A stretch of 64,000 nt of DNA. Source: Paraburkholderia diazotrophica. GTDB taxonomy: Bacteria > Pseudomonadota > Gammaproteobacteria > Burkholderiales > Burkholderiaceae. The stretch spans positions 20,969 to 84,968 of the forward strand of contig NZ_FNYE01000035.1 of the NCBI RefSeq assembly GCF_900108945.1, in the 5' to 3' direction. The first letter of the stretch is position 1; every line of letters starts with the position of its first letter. Positions 26,279 through 34,835 of this stretch are shown here, piece after piece. A program made the position numbers and the translations under genes. The notes below the pieces were generated by a model. The model made no database searches. It had not been told where the DNA came from and saw only the letters and a program-made list of their open reading frames with translations.

Positions 26279-27940
26279 ATGACATTGACGTTCACCCTGA
26301 TCGATCTGGCCGGGTCCGTCGCGCTGCTGCTGTGGGGTACCCACATGGTGCAGACGGGCATCCAGCGCGCCTTTGGTGCCAGCCTTCGCTCTCTGCTCGG
26401 TCGGGCCCTGCACGGGCGACTGGGCGCATTCCTGGCCGGAATGGGTATCACCGCTGCCTTGCAGAGCAGTACGGCGACGGGACTCATGACGGCCGGCTTC
26501 ACTGCAGGCGGCCTCGTCGAACTGGTCCCCGCGCTCGCTGTCATGCTTGGCGCGAACGTCGGCACGACACTGATCGTCCAGTTGATGTCGTTCAACGTTG
26601 TCACGGCCTCGCCGGCACTGATACTCGCCGGCGTATTGATGTTCCGGAAGGCGTCAACCACACGGGCACACGATCTGGGCCGCGTCCTGATCGGCCTGGG
26701 CCTGATGCTGCTCGCGCTGCACCAGTTGCTAGGCCTGTTCACGGACTACGAGGACGCGCCCAGTTTACGCATGCTGCTGGGCGCCGCATCCACCGTGCCG
26801 CTGGTCGATGTGCTGCTGGCGGCAGGTCTCACCTGGGCTGCGCATTCGAGCGTGGCGATCGTCCTGTTCATCATGTCGCTGTCTGCGCAGAATGTGGTGC
26901 CGCCCGATGCTGCGTTCGCATTGGTGCTGGGCGCGAATCTCGGCACGGCCATCAACCCGTTGCTGGAGGGGGCGACCGCAAGCGATCCGGCGTCGAAGCG
27001 GCTACCGGTGGGTAACCTGCTGTCCCGGGCCGTAGGCGTCGTGTTGGCGCTCGCCGCAATCGGGCCGCTTGGCCGGTTCATGGTCACGATCGAACCGGAC
27101 AACGCCCGGGTGGTGGCCGATTTCCATACGCTCTTCAACCTGGTGCTCGCGTGCCTGTTTCTGCCGGTGCTGTCCCCGTACGCGCGACTGCTCGGCCGGC
27201 TGCTGCCCCAGCGCGCGGCCCCCACTGACCCGTCGCGCCCACTGTATCTGGACCCGGCTGCACTGCAGATTCCCATGGTGGCGCTTGGCAATGCCGCTCG
27301 TGAGGCGCTGCGTCTGGCCGACGTGCTCGGCGACATGCTGGCGGGCGCTCGCGCGGCGCTGGTAGATGGCGATCGCAAACTGATTGTGGAAACCCGGCAG
27401 CGCGATGACATCCTGGACCACCTGAATACCGCGATCAAGACTTACCTGACATCGCTCGATCACGAACAACTTGCTGAAAACGATCTTCGGCGGGTGCATG
27501 AGATTCTCACCTTCGTTATCAACATCGAGCAGGCTGGCGACGTAGTGGATCTGAACCTGCTCCCGCACGCAACCAAGCGCGTGAAGCGCGGACTCGCATT
27601 TTCAAAGGAAGGGGAAGCGGAACTGCTGGCCATGCTGGATCGCCTGATGGCCAATCTGCGTACGGCCGCCTCGCTGTTCATGACGGAGGACACACGTGCG
27701 GCTCGCATGCTGGCGGACGAGAAAGTGACCTTCCGGGAAGCGGAATCTACCGCGACCGCTTCGCACTTCGAGCGCCTTCGCTCCCGTCGCATCGACACCG
27801 CGCAGACCAGCGCACTGCACCTCGATCTGCTCCGCGACCTGAAACTGATCAATTCGCACATCGTGGCCGCCGCCGCGTACCCGGTCCTCGAACGCACGGG
27901 CGCGCTGTTGCCCAGCCGGATTGCCGCAAACGAGATGTGA
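26279..27940 (+). CDS. Na/Pi cotransporter family protein with PhoU-like C-terminal domain
   Basis: A 553-residue membrane protein. The N-terminal 310 residues hold two repeats of the NptA/SLC34 fold with the QSST-type signature (ALQSSTATGLM near residue 61) and a second GANLGTAINPLLEG segment. From about residue 340 onward a helical PhoU-like domain follows, as in the E. coli YjbB type. The family exports or imports phosphate or a similar anion with sodium; in YjbB it exports phosphate. No phosphate regulatory genes are adjacent. Confidence 0.88.
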   Translation: MTLTFTLIDLAGSVALLLWGTHMVQTGIQRAFGASLRSLLGRALHGRLGAFLAGMGITAALQSSTATGLMTAGFTAGGLVELVPALAVMLGANVGTTLIVQLMSFNVVTASPALILAGVLMFRKASTTRAHDLGRVLIGLGLMLLALHQLLGLFTDYEDAPSLRMLLGAASTVPLVDVLLAAGLTWAAHSSVAIVLFIMSLSAQNVVPPDAAFALVLGANLGTAINPLLEGATASDPASKRLPVGNLLSRAVGVVLALAAIGPLGRFMVTIEPDNARVVADFHTLFNLVLACLFLPVLSPYARLLGRLLPQRAAPTDPSRPLYLDPAALQIPMVALGNAAREALRLADVLGDMLAGARAALVDGDRKLIVETRQRDDILDHLNTAIKTYLTSLDHEQLAENDLRRVHEILTFVINIEQAGDVVDLNLLPHATKRVKRGLAFSKEGEAELLAMLDRLMANLRTAASLFMTEDTRAARMLADEKVTFREAESTATASHFERLRSRRIDTAQTSALHLDLLRDLKLINSHIVAAAAYPVLERTGALLPSRIAANEM

Positions 27941-28159
27941 TCGAAAGGACGCGGACTCATACCGCGCTGCACTTGACGGTCGGCCCAGATAGCGCCCGGA
28001 TCTCTGCGTCCGAACCCGCACCGATCGACCTTGAAGCGCGCACAACAGCGACAACTGCGATGCCGTGAGCGGGAACAGCCCTTGCTGTCGGTTTCGCATC
28101 CTCCTCCGGTATACATTTCGATGCCAACACCTCGAGACGTTTGCGCCGAGCGTACAGAT

Positions 28160-29572
28160 ATGAACTTCGAAGCGGGCATGGCCTTGACTGATGCAGGCAT
28201 CCGCGCGGCGCACCGCGAATCGCTGATTACCAGCGAGCTCTCATCGCGAGCAAGCCGCCGTCCGAACCATGGGGCTGAGGCCAAAGTCCTGAGACGCCTT
28301 GCCCGCGCGCTGGCCACATCCGACGCGGCCATGCTCGACACGCTGGCATCGGAGGCTGCTCGTTTGTGCCGGGCCGGCAGCGCCGGCATCAGCGTGCTGG
28401 AGTCGCCGCCCGGCAGGCCGGCGAGTTTTCGATGGGCGGCCCTCGCTGGCCATTGCGCGCCGCTTCTCAACACCTATCGCCCTTTCGACGACAGTGTCTG
28501 CGGTGTCACGCTGGCCATGGGCAAGCCCGAGCTGTTCAGGACGCCACAGCGTTACTTCTCGTCGATAGAAGCCGTGTCGCCGCCCGTCGTCGAAGCGCTG
28601 CTTGTTCCCATTCCCGTCGGTGAAGGCCCCTGGGGCGCGATCTGGGTGATGTCCCACGATGAGAACGCCCGCTTCGATGCCGAAGACCTGCGTTTGCTGA
28701 CGAGTCTTGCGGACTTCACGGGTGCCGCAATGCAGGTGGCCCGAATGCAGGCGCTGGCAGAAAAACGGGCAACGGAAGCAGAAGAGGCCCAGCAAGCACT
28801 ACGTCTTGCCGAAGAGCGCACCTACAAGTTCATCGCAATCCTCAGCCACGAGCTCAGAAGCCCCATTGCGCCCGTCGTTTCTTCTCTTGATGTTCTTGGA
28901 CGCCTCGAGACCACCAGCTCGGCGGCGACGCGCGCTCTCGATATCGCGCAAAGGCAGATGGGACGACTGCAACGGCTGATCGATGACTTGCTCGACGCGT
29001 CTCGCATCCGCCACGGCAAGGTCGAAGTAAAAATGGGCACATGCCAGCTTGCTGACATCGTGTGGGATGCCGTGCACGCGGTGCAGCCTGCAATCGAGGC
29101 GCGCAAGCATCAGCTGACGGTTCATTCTCCGTCCGAGCCTGTAATCCTGCACGCAGACGCGGCCCGTCTGACCCAGGTGCTCGTGAACCTGCTCACCAAT
29201 TCCGCCAAGTACTCGCCTGACGGCAGCCATATTGAACTCGCCGCTGTCGTCGAACACGCATCGGAGAGCGACGGCATGACACCCACAGGTTCAGTCCGCT
29301 TTACCGTGACGGACAACGGATACGGTATTCCTGCCGACAAGCTGCCCTACGTGTTCGACATGTTCACCCAGCTCGACTCGCGGCCTCCGTCAGTGGATTC
29401 GGGGCTCGGAATAGGACTCGCGCTTGTCAGATATCTGGTCGAATGCCACGGCGGGACGGTCACCATTGCAAGCGGCGACGGACGGACAGGCACATCGGTA
29501 ACGGCCATGCTTCCAGTTCTCGAACGGCTTCAGGTTATCTCGCCGCCCGCGCGGGCGGGACAGTGCGAATGA
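28160..29572 (+). CDS. GAF-domain sensor histidine kinase
   Basis: A soluble kinase of about 470 residues. A GAF domain (about 40-195) precedes a coiled linker, the phosphoacceptor His230 in AILSHELRSPIAPV, and an HATPase domain with NLLTNSAKYSP (N box), VTDNGYGIP (G1) and GLGIGLALVRYLVE (G2). No membrane segment is seen, so the signal is cytoplasmic. I chose 28160; another in-frame ATG at 28121 is possible because neither has a strong ribosome site. Two response regulators lie 1-2 kb downstream and are possible partners. Confidence 0.88.
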   Translation: MNFEAGMALTDAGIRAAHRESLITSELSSRASRRPNHGAEAKVLRRLARALATSDAAMLDTLASEAARLCRAGSAGISVLESPPGRPASFRWAALAGHCAPLLNTYRPFDDSVCGVTLAMGKPELFRTPQRYFSSIEAVSPPVVEALLVPIPVGEGPWGAIWVMSHDENARFDAEDLRLLTSLADFTGAAMQVARMQALAEKRATEAEEAQQALRLAEERTYKFIAILSHELRSPIAPVVSSLDVLGRLETTSSAATRALDIAQRQMGRLQRLIDDLLDASRIRHGKVEVKMGTCQLADIVWDAVHAVQPAIEARKHQLTVHSPSEPVILHADAARLTQVLVNLLTNSAKYSPDGSHIELAAVVEHASESDGMTPTGSVRFTVTDNGYGIPADKLPYVFDMFTQLDSRPPSVDSGLGIGLALVRYLVECHGGTVTIASGDGRTGTSVTAMLPVLERLQVISPPARAGQCE

Positions 29573-29781
29573 CCTGACGAAACATGCCCGTCGCCGCTCC
29601 GGCATGCCTGATCGGAAGCGTCGGCTGTCGTCGCGCAATGCGAGTCTGCACTCGCATCCATCACACGCGAAGAGATACACGCCGAATACTCTTGCACTGA
29701 ACGGCCTTGGCAATCGAGTGGACCATCGATTCGCTCGCGGCATGCGGACTGCTGCATTCCGTATAAGCCGGAGAAATTGCC

Positions 29782-30255
29782 ATGAAGCATCGCGCCACCG
29801 TTTTGTGCATCAGACAGGACTGTCTATTACTGGTCGCTAAACGGGGCGGCCGGTGGGCCATACCTGGCGGTCGCAGGAAACGCGACGAGGTGCTGTCGCG
29901 CGCGGCGGCACGCGAGCTTTGCGAGGAGACGCAACTGACGGCGTATCGCGTCGATTATCTTTTTCAGTTCTGGGGAGCACACACGCGGCACTTTGTTTTT
30001 GCTGCGCAACTGTCGCCCGGTGCCGAGGCAAGGCCCGACAACGAAATCGCCCGATGCAGATGGGTCAAGCTGCGCGACGTGAGCCGACTGCCCGCGAGCA
30101 TTCCAACAAAAGCTATCGTTCAATATCTGCTGCGTTCGCGGAGCTCTCTGCATCGCTTACAGTGGATCGCCGAAGAATACGAAAACGACCCGCTGACCGA
30201 GGAGCCGCTGGAGGCACACGATGCCTCGCACGACGTCAGTGCGCCGACGGTCTGA
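29782..30255 (+). CDS. Nudix hydrolase
   Basis: A 157-residue Nudix protein. The Nudix box runs from Gly30 to Leu52 with Glu36, Arg44, Glu45, Glu48 and Glu49 in place; the consensus glycine near its end is Gln51. It should cleave a nucleoside diphosphate linked to another group, using magnesium. The fold continues normally, with a 25-residue acidic C-terminal tail. It is between the kinase and the minus-strand regulator and shares no overlap with either. Confidence 0.9.
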   Translation: MKHRATVLCIRQDCLLLVAKRGGRWAIPGGRRKRDEVLSRAAARELCEETQLTAYRVDYLFQFWGAHTRHFVFAAQLSPGAEARPDNEIARCRWVKLRDVSRLPASIPTKAIVQYLLRSRSSLHRLQWIAEEYENDPLTEEPLEAHDASHDVSAPTV

Positions 30256-30328
30256 CGAGCATCGCACGGCGGGCCTCGTGAAAGCCATCATGCCAAACGT
30301 CATTGCTCAGCGGCGGCGCGGCCAGCGC

Positions 30329-31000
30329 TCACGGTTTCCCGCGAAAGACTGCTGCGGCATTGCCGGATGACATGTGCTCCAACCGGATGAGCGTCGCAAC
30401 GCTGACACGCAGGCAGTCGCATAGCTGCTCCGCGACTTCCGAATTGACGCTGAGGCTGTGAAGCCTGTGCAACCGTTCCTCCTGAGCCTCGAGCAACTGC
30501 ATGCCCCGGTAGATGTGGCGCAGGAGTTCCCGCGTCGCCCGGGTATCTGCTTCTTCTCGTGCAATCGTCAACGGCACATCGACTGGCTGTCGACGGGCGC
30601 CCTCGTTCGCCGACACAGCAGCTGTTTCCCATGCCATCGTGTCGCTTGCGCAGGCGTCGGCGGTAAGCTCATCGAGCAACGGCAGCAGTTCCGACGGCGT
30701 CACAGGTTTTCGCAGCATAGCCGACACAGCGATACTGGGAACGTTCACGAGCGCCGACATCAGAACGATTGGTATCTGCGCAAATCGCGGCATGGTCCTG
30801 ATTCTGCGAACCATCTCGACGCCATTCATCGATGGCATCGTCACGTCGGAAACGATGGCATGCGGACGGACGTCGGGCAAAAGACGCAAGGCGTCCATCC
30901 CGTCACGCGCGACGATTACATCGTGCCCTGCCACTTCAAGCGCAGTGCCGAGAGCGTCCCGCACGTTAACATCGTCGTCGACCAGTAGGATGCGAGTCAT
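30329..31000 (-). CDS. Response regulator receiver protein with helical C-terminal extension
   Basis: A 223-residue protein. Residues 1-120 form a receiver domain: acidic triad VDDD at 7-10, phosphoacceptor Asp52 in SDVTMPSMNG and the switch Lys in LRKPVTPSE. The remaining hundred residues are predicted helical (including AREEADTRATRELLRHIYRG) without a recognisable DNA-binding motif, so the output is probably by protein contact. It is divergent from a second receiver protein 240 bases away. Confidence 0.85.
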   Translation of the reverse strand: MTRILLVDDDVNVRDALGTALEVAGHDVIVARDGMDALRLLPDVRPHAIVSDVTMPSMNGVEMVRRIRTMPRFAQIPIVLMSALVNVPSIAVSAMLRKPVTPSELLPLLDELTADACASDTMAWETAAVSANEGARRQPVDVPLTIAREEADTRATRELLRHIYRGMQLLEAQEERLHRLHSLSVNSEVAEQLCDCLRVSVATLIRLEHMSSGNAAAVFRGKP

Positions 31001-31241
31001 GCAGATGGCTTCAACCCGGGTGAACGGTTTCGCGCATGTTTTGTTCCTGGCCGTGTCGCGTTGCCCTCGCGTAAACTCGGCATGGTGCCCTGAACGGCCG
31101 GCGTGGCGCGGCTTTGTACGTTTTACGCTGTCGGCAGAAAATATTCGTGCTCCGCAGTCCCTGGGTTGTGCGCTGCCGCTCTCAGGAAATGGGAATAGCA
31201 GATGCTCCATGAGAGGGCGAAGGCAGCCAGGGCACAGTGCC

Positions 31242-31658
31242 GTGTTCACCATCCTGTTGGTCGACGACGATACCAAACTCCTCCACGCGCTCCAGACGGT
31301 GCTTGAGGGAGAAGGCTATCGGGTTCTCACTGCGCCCGACGGGGAGATAGCAACCGCCATCGCCGTGAAAAACCTTCCGGATCTGGTTATAACGGATTGG
31401 ATGATGCCCCGCGTCGATGGCGTCGCACTATGCACGCGCATCAAGGCCGACCCGACGACCAATAACATTCCCGTCGTGATGTGGTCGGCTGCGTTGCTTC
31501 CCCTTCCCGAGGAGCCGCTATGGAACGTGTTCCTCCGCAAGCCGATACCCATCGAGCGCCTGCTTGAGGCTATAACGAACCTTCTGCATCGACCCGTGGC
31601 GCTGCCCAGTCGATGTACACAGATCAGCGGCGAGCCGCCGGCGACAGGTGCTGGTTAA
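31242..31658 (+). CDS. Single-domain response regulator
   Basis: A receiver-only protein of about 138 residues. VDDDTKLL contains the acidic pair, Asp52 (numbered from the GTG at 31242) in TDWMMPRVDG is the phosphoacceptor and FLRKPIPIERL has the switch Lys. The GTG start puts the phosphoacceptor at the canonical position 52; an in-frame ATG at 31209 would add eleven residues. No output domain. Likely works with the GAF kinase upstream or with the divergent regulator. Confidence 0.8.
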   Translation: MFTILLVDDDTKLLHALQTVLEGEGYRVLTAPDGEIATAIAVKNLPDLVITDWMMPRVDGVALCTRIKADPTTNNIPVVMWSAALLPLPEEPLWNVFLRKPIPIERLLEAITNLLHRPVALPSRCTQISGEPPATGAG

Positions 31659-31714
31659 ACGCAGTGTCCCAGGCGCCCGATATCATTTTCCGGCGCATGT
31701 GATGCCCGTTGTCC

Positions 31715-32254
31715 TCATGAATGGCCTGAACCGCTGGAGCCGTTGGCGTTCGCTTTGGCCTGCGCCACTGACCTGTCGACGGTGCCTTTGTCGCGTGCAC
31801 GTCTGCCCGCATGTTCGGCGAGCTGCAGATACGCATCGGCGACGCGCCTCAAGTCGTCTTCCGACGCATCCTCAATGCCGATCAGAGCGTCGCTCGCGGT
31901 TTTCTGCGATGCCAGGAGTTCGTTGAGCTTCAGATGAACGGCAACGCTATCCTTGTTCTGGCTCTGCTGGATCAGGAAGACCATCAGGAAAGTGACGACG
32001 GTCGTCCCGGTGTTGATGACCAGTTGCCAGGCATCCGAGTAGTGAAAAAACGGTCCCGATACAAGCCATGCCACGATGGTTATCACGGCAAGGCCGAACA
32101 CTACGGGCGAGCCCGCCCATCGCGTGACGGCCGCGGCGAACCTGTCGAATGCGCGTGTAACAGGGTTCCCGGTGGCGTAGGCCGGACTTGACGTGTCCGG
32201 CACGGTCTCAAGACGGTCGACAGGACGACGGTCGGTTGAATGTGTGGAACGCAT
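31715..32254 (-). CDS. Low-affinity iron permease family membrane protein
   Basis: A 179-residue protein beginning at 32254 with GGAGG upstream. After a polar N-terminus come two hydrophobic helices (VVFGLAVITIVAWLVSG and INTGTTVVTFLMVFLIQQSQNKD); the second with its QQSQNKD tail is the mark of the PF04120 iron permease family. The C-terminal half is helical with the family segment LIGIEDASEDDLRRV. Iron transport has been claimed for eukaryotic Fet4; for small bacterial members the function is unproven. Confidence 0.85.
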   Translation of the reverse strand: MRSTHSTDRRPVDRLETVPDTSSPAYATGNPVTRAFDRFAAAVTRWAGSPVVFGLAVITIVAWLVSGPFFHYSDAWQLVINTGTTVVTFLMVFLIQQSQNKDSVAVHLKLNELLASQKTASDALIGIEDASEDDLRRVADAYLQLAEHAGRRARDKGTVDRSVAQAKANANGSSGSGHS

Positions 32255-32799
32255 GAGACCTCCATAGCGACGTTGCCTTGTTTCGCCGCGCAAGGCTCGC
32301 GGTAATCAGCGTCGGCAAACGACGCGTTGGGGCTTTTCGAGCGCTCAGCAAGCCCTATGCCGATGATTTGCATTGAATGGCCGTCAGTCGCCAGCGGTGG
32401 CGAGGACCTGTCCGAGCCCGCGTACGAAAACATCGACACAATGAATGCAACTATGGCACTTGCTTCCGCAAACATTTGCGCGCCGCAATTTGTGCGCGGT
32501 CCGAGGTCAATTGGAATAAAACGGCCTAAATCAACGAGCGAAAACAGAAGGACGTTTTAAACCGGGCCGCTGCCGCCTTTAAGCAGATCCGGCAGATTCG
32601 GCACTGAGCGTTTTTACCGCTAAAGTTGCTGACGCCTGATGCCGATAAGCGAGAGGTCAGCCGACGCTCCGTTGATCGACGAGATCCGACGACCCGCCGC
32701 GCGACGAGAAGAACATGTATCCAATATCGCGAAACATCATGCTGCGCGGCCGGCCACGTGTTGCCCGCCGCGCGACGCAATCTCTTTTTGTCAAACGAT
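32255..32799. other. Divergent intergenic region
   Basis: About 545 bases between the iron-permease-like gene and the DUF3034 operon. An AT-rich run near 32505-32565 (AATAAAACGGCC, GTTTTAAACCGG) is a plausible promoter zone. The long open frame through 32626-32800 ahead of DUF3034 lacks a ribosome site and I treat it as non-coding. Confidence 0.45.
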
Positions 32800-33717
32800 A
32801 TGCGTTGCAGAACTCCCGCACGCGCTGTCGCCAACGCGTTGCTCGCGGCGCTTGCAATCCACGCTTCCATCGTTCGTGCAGGCGAGCCGGCCGCCAACGA
32901 CGCGCCCGCCGTTCCATTGACGGGCGGCAAGCTGCTGCTTACGGGCGGCGTATCCGAAATCGAAGGCGCGGCGGGAGGCGGCCTTACGCCGTGGGCCGTG
33001 ATCGGTGGCTACGGCACCGCATCGCAACTGGGCGCGAATGCGCACGCCACCTACGTGCACACCCAGGACTTTGCGCTGACGACCTACGGCGCGCTCGTGG
33101 GCGTCGCGAACCGCGTCGAGATCTCGATTGCGCGCCAGGTGTTCGACACCCGCGACGCCGGCGCGCAGCTGGGTCTCGGCTCGGGCTTCAGGTTCGATAT
33201 GGACACGATCGGGCTGAAGGTGCGTCTGTTCGGCGATGCCGTCCTCGATCAGGATACGTGGGTGCCGCAAATCGCCGCCGGCATTCAGTTCAAGCACAAC
33301 GAACAGGGCGACGTCGTGAAGGCGGTCGGCGCGACGAGCACTTCGGGCACCGACTTCTACCTGTCCGCAAGCAAGCTGCTGCTCGCGCAAAGCCTGTTGC
33401 TCAACGGCACATTGCGATTCACCAAGGCGAACCAGTTCGGCCTGCTCGGCTTCGGGGGCGACAAGTCGAACGCGTATCACCCGGAATTCGAGGCATCCGT
33501 TGCGTATCTGCTGTCACGCAACGTTGCCGTGGGCGCCGAGTACCGCAGCAAGCCGGATAACCTCGGCTTCGCGCGCGAGCAGGACGCGTACGACGCGTTC
33601 GTCGCGTGGGCGCCGACGAAGCATGTTTCCCTGACGCTCGCGTATGTGTCGCTGGGCGATATCGCGACGATACGCAATCAGCGCGGCGCATACGCGTCGC
33701 TGCAAGTGGGGTTCTGA
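32800..33717 (+). CDS. DUF3034 family outer-membrane-type protein
   Basis: A 305-residue exported protein. The signal peptide (about 28 residues, ending near VRA-GE) is followed by LTGGKLLLTGGVSEIEGAAGGG, the DUF3034 opening, and by many short amphipathic strands ending in the C-terminal LQVGF, a typical outer-membrane barrel end. DUF3034 proteins are unassigned. It is the first gene of a four-gene operon with a globin, a cupredoxin and a GGDEF/EAL protein, translationally coupled by a TGATG overlap. Confidence 0.85.
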   Translation: MRCRTPARAVANALLAALAIHASIVRAGEPAANDAPAVPLTGGKLLLTGGVSEIEGAAGGGLTPWAVIGGYGTASQLGANAHATYVHTQDFALTTYGALVGVANRVEISIARQVFDTRDAGAQLGLGSGFRFDMDTIGLKVRLFGDAVLDQDTWVPQIAAGIQFKHNEQGDVVKAVGATSTSGTDFYLSASKLLLAQSLLLNGTLRFTKANQFGLLGFGGDKSNAYHPEFEASVAYLLSRNVAVGAEYRSKPDNLGFAREQDAYDAFVAWAPTKHVSLTLAYVSLGDIATIRNQRGAYASLQVGF

Positions 33718-34175
33718 TGAAACGCGCACTTTCATGCATTCGACGCCTCGCGTGCGTTACATGTGCCGCCATGCCGCTTGCCGTGCTGCTCTTCGCTGCC
33801 CCCGCGCATGCCGACGACGATTCGCTCTATCGGACCTTCGGCGGACAGGCCGGCCTCGCGAAGATCATCGACGACTTCTACGATCTGGTGCTCAAGGACC
33901 CGCGCACAGCACCCTATTTCGACGGCGCGCCTATCAGGCGCATCAAGCAGAAGCTCGGCGAGCAGTTGTGCGTGCTGCTGGGCGGCCCGTGCACCTACAC
34001 GGGCCGCACGATGAAGCGCACGCACGAAGGTCAGAACATCGACCGCGCCGCGTTCAACGCGGCCGTCGAGGATCTGCAAACGGCCATGGACAAAAACGGC
34101 GTGCCGTTTCACGCGCAAAACAAATTGCTTGCGAAACTCGCGCCGATGTATCGAGACATCCAGGACCGGGAATGA
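33717..34175 (+). CDS. Exported group 1 truncated hemoglobin
   Basis: A 152-residue globin with a cleavable signal peptide of about 32 residues (cleavage after AHA). The globin part starts SLYRTFGGQAGLAKIIDDFY, a group 1 truncated globin opening, and His103 in KRTHEGQNI is the proximal heme ligand. A periplasmic truncated globin is less common than cytosolic ones and suggests binding of oxygen or NO outside the inner membrane. The start overlaps the DUF3034 stop by one base and its stop overlaps the next start as ATGA. Confidence 0.9.
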   Translation: MKRALSCIRRLACVTCAAMPLAVLLFAAPAHADDDSLYRTFGGQAGLAKIIDDFYDLVLKDPRTAPYFDGAPIRRIKQKLGEQLCVLLGGPCTYTGRTMKRTHEGQNIDRAAFNAAVEDLQTAMDKNGVPFHAQNKLLAKLAPMYRDIQDRE

Positions 34176-34828
34176 ACACGACAGCACGTCCTTTCATCTG
34201 CAACGGCAAACACCGCAAACGCGCGCTGCTCGCGACGGCCGTCCTCGCGCTCGGCTGCCACTTCGCGAGCGCGAGCGCCGCGAGCCTGCAGATTTCGGTG
34301 ATCGATCAGACGGGAGCGCCCGTGCGCGATGCCGTTGTCTACGCGACACCCGTCAGCGGCAAGCTGCCTGCGGCAAAACCGGCCGCCGCGATCATCGATC
34401 AGATCAAGCGCAAGTTCGTACCGATGGTGTCAGTGGTGCAGACGGGAACCGCGATCACGTTTCCGAACAAGGACAACTTCGAACACGACGTGTACTCGTT
34501 TTCTCCTGCGAAGAAGTTCGAGTTGCATCTGTACCACGGCGTGCCCGCGAACCCGGTCGTCTTCGACAAGCCTGGTGTCGTCGTGATGGGCTGCAACATT
34601 CACGATTCGATGGTCGCGTACCTGCTCGTCGTCGACACGCCCTGGTTCGCGAAAACGGACGCGAGCGGCCACGCGACGATCGATAACCTACCCGCCGACA
34701 GCTACAGGCTCACCGCGTGGCACTACCGCCTCGTGGATACGCATGCGCTGCCGGCGCAAACCACGGCGGTGAGCGCCGACACGAAAGCGTCGTTCAGGCT
34801 GAACCTGTCGGCTCAAACGCCGGAGTAA
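34172..34828 (+). CDS. Exported cupredoxin-like protein (methylamine utilization protein type)
   Basis: A 218-residue protein with an N-terminal signal peptide (cleavage near residue 37) and a cupredoxin fold. The type 1 copper ligands are visible: His105 in NFEHDVYSF and the C-x2-H-x2-M group Cys141, His144, Met147 in GCNIHDSM. The last 60 residues look like a small carboxypeptidase-regulatory-type beta domain (DASGHATIDNLPADSYRL). It is coupled to the globin gene, so electron transfer or metal delivery beside the globin is likely. The name methylamine utilization protein is inherited from databases and does not imply that pathway. Confidence 0.85.
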   Translation: MNTTARPFICNGKHRKRALLATAVLALGCHFASASAASLQISVIDQTGAPVRDAVVYATPVSGKLPAAKPAAAIIDQIKRKFVPMVSVVQTGTAITFPNKDNFEHDVYSFSPAKKFELHLYHGVPANPVVFDKPGVVVMGCNIHDSMVAYLLVVDTPWFAKTDASGHATIDNLPADSYRLTAWHYRLVDTHALPAQTTAVSADTKASFRLNLSAQTPE

Positions 34829-34835
34829 GCAAGCG

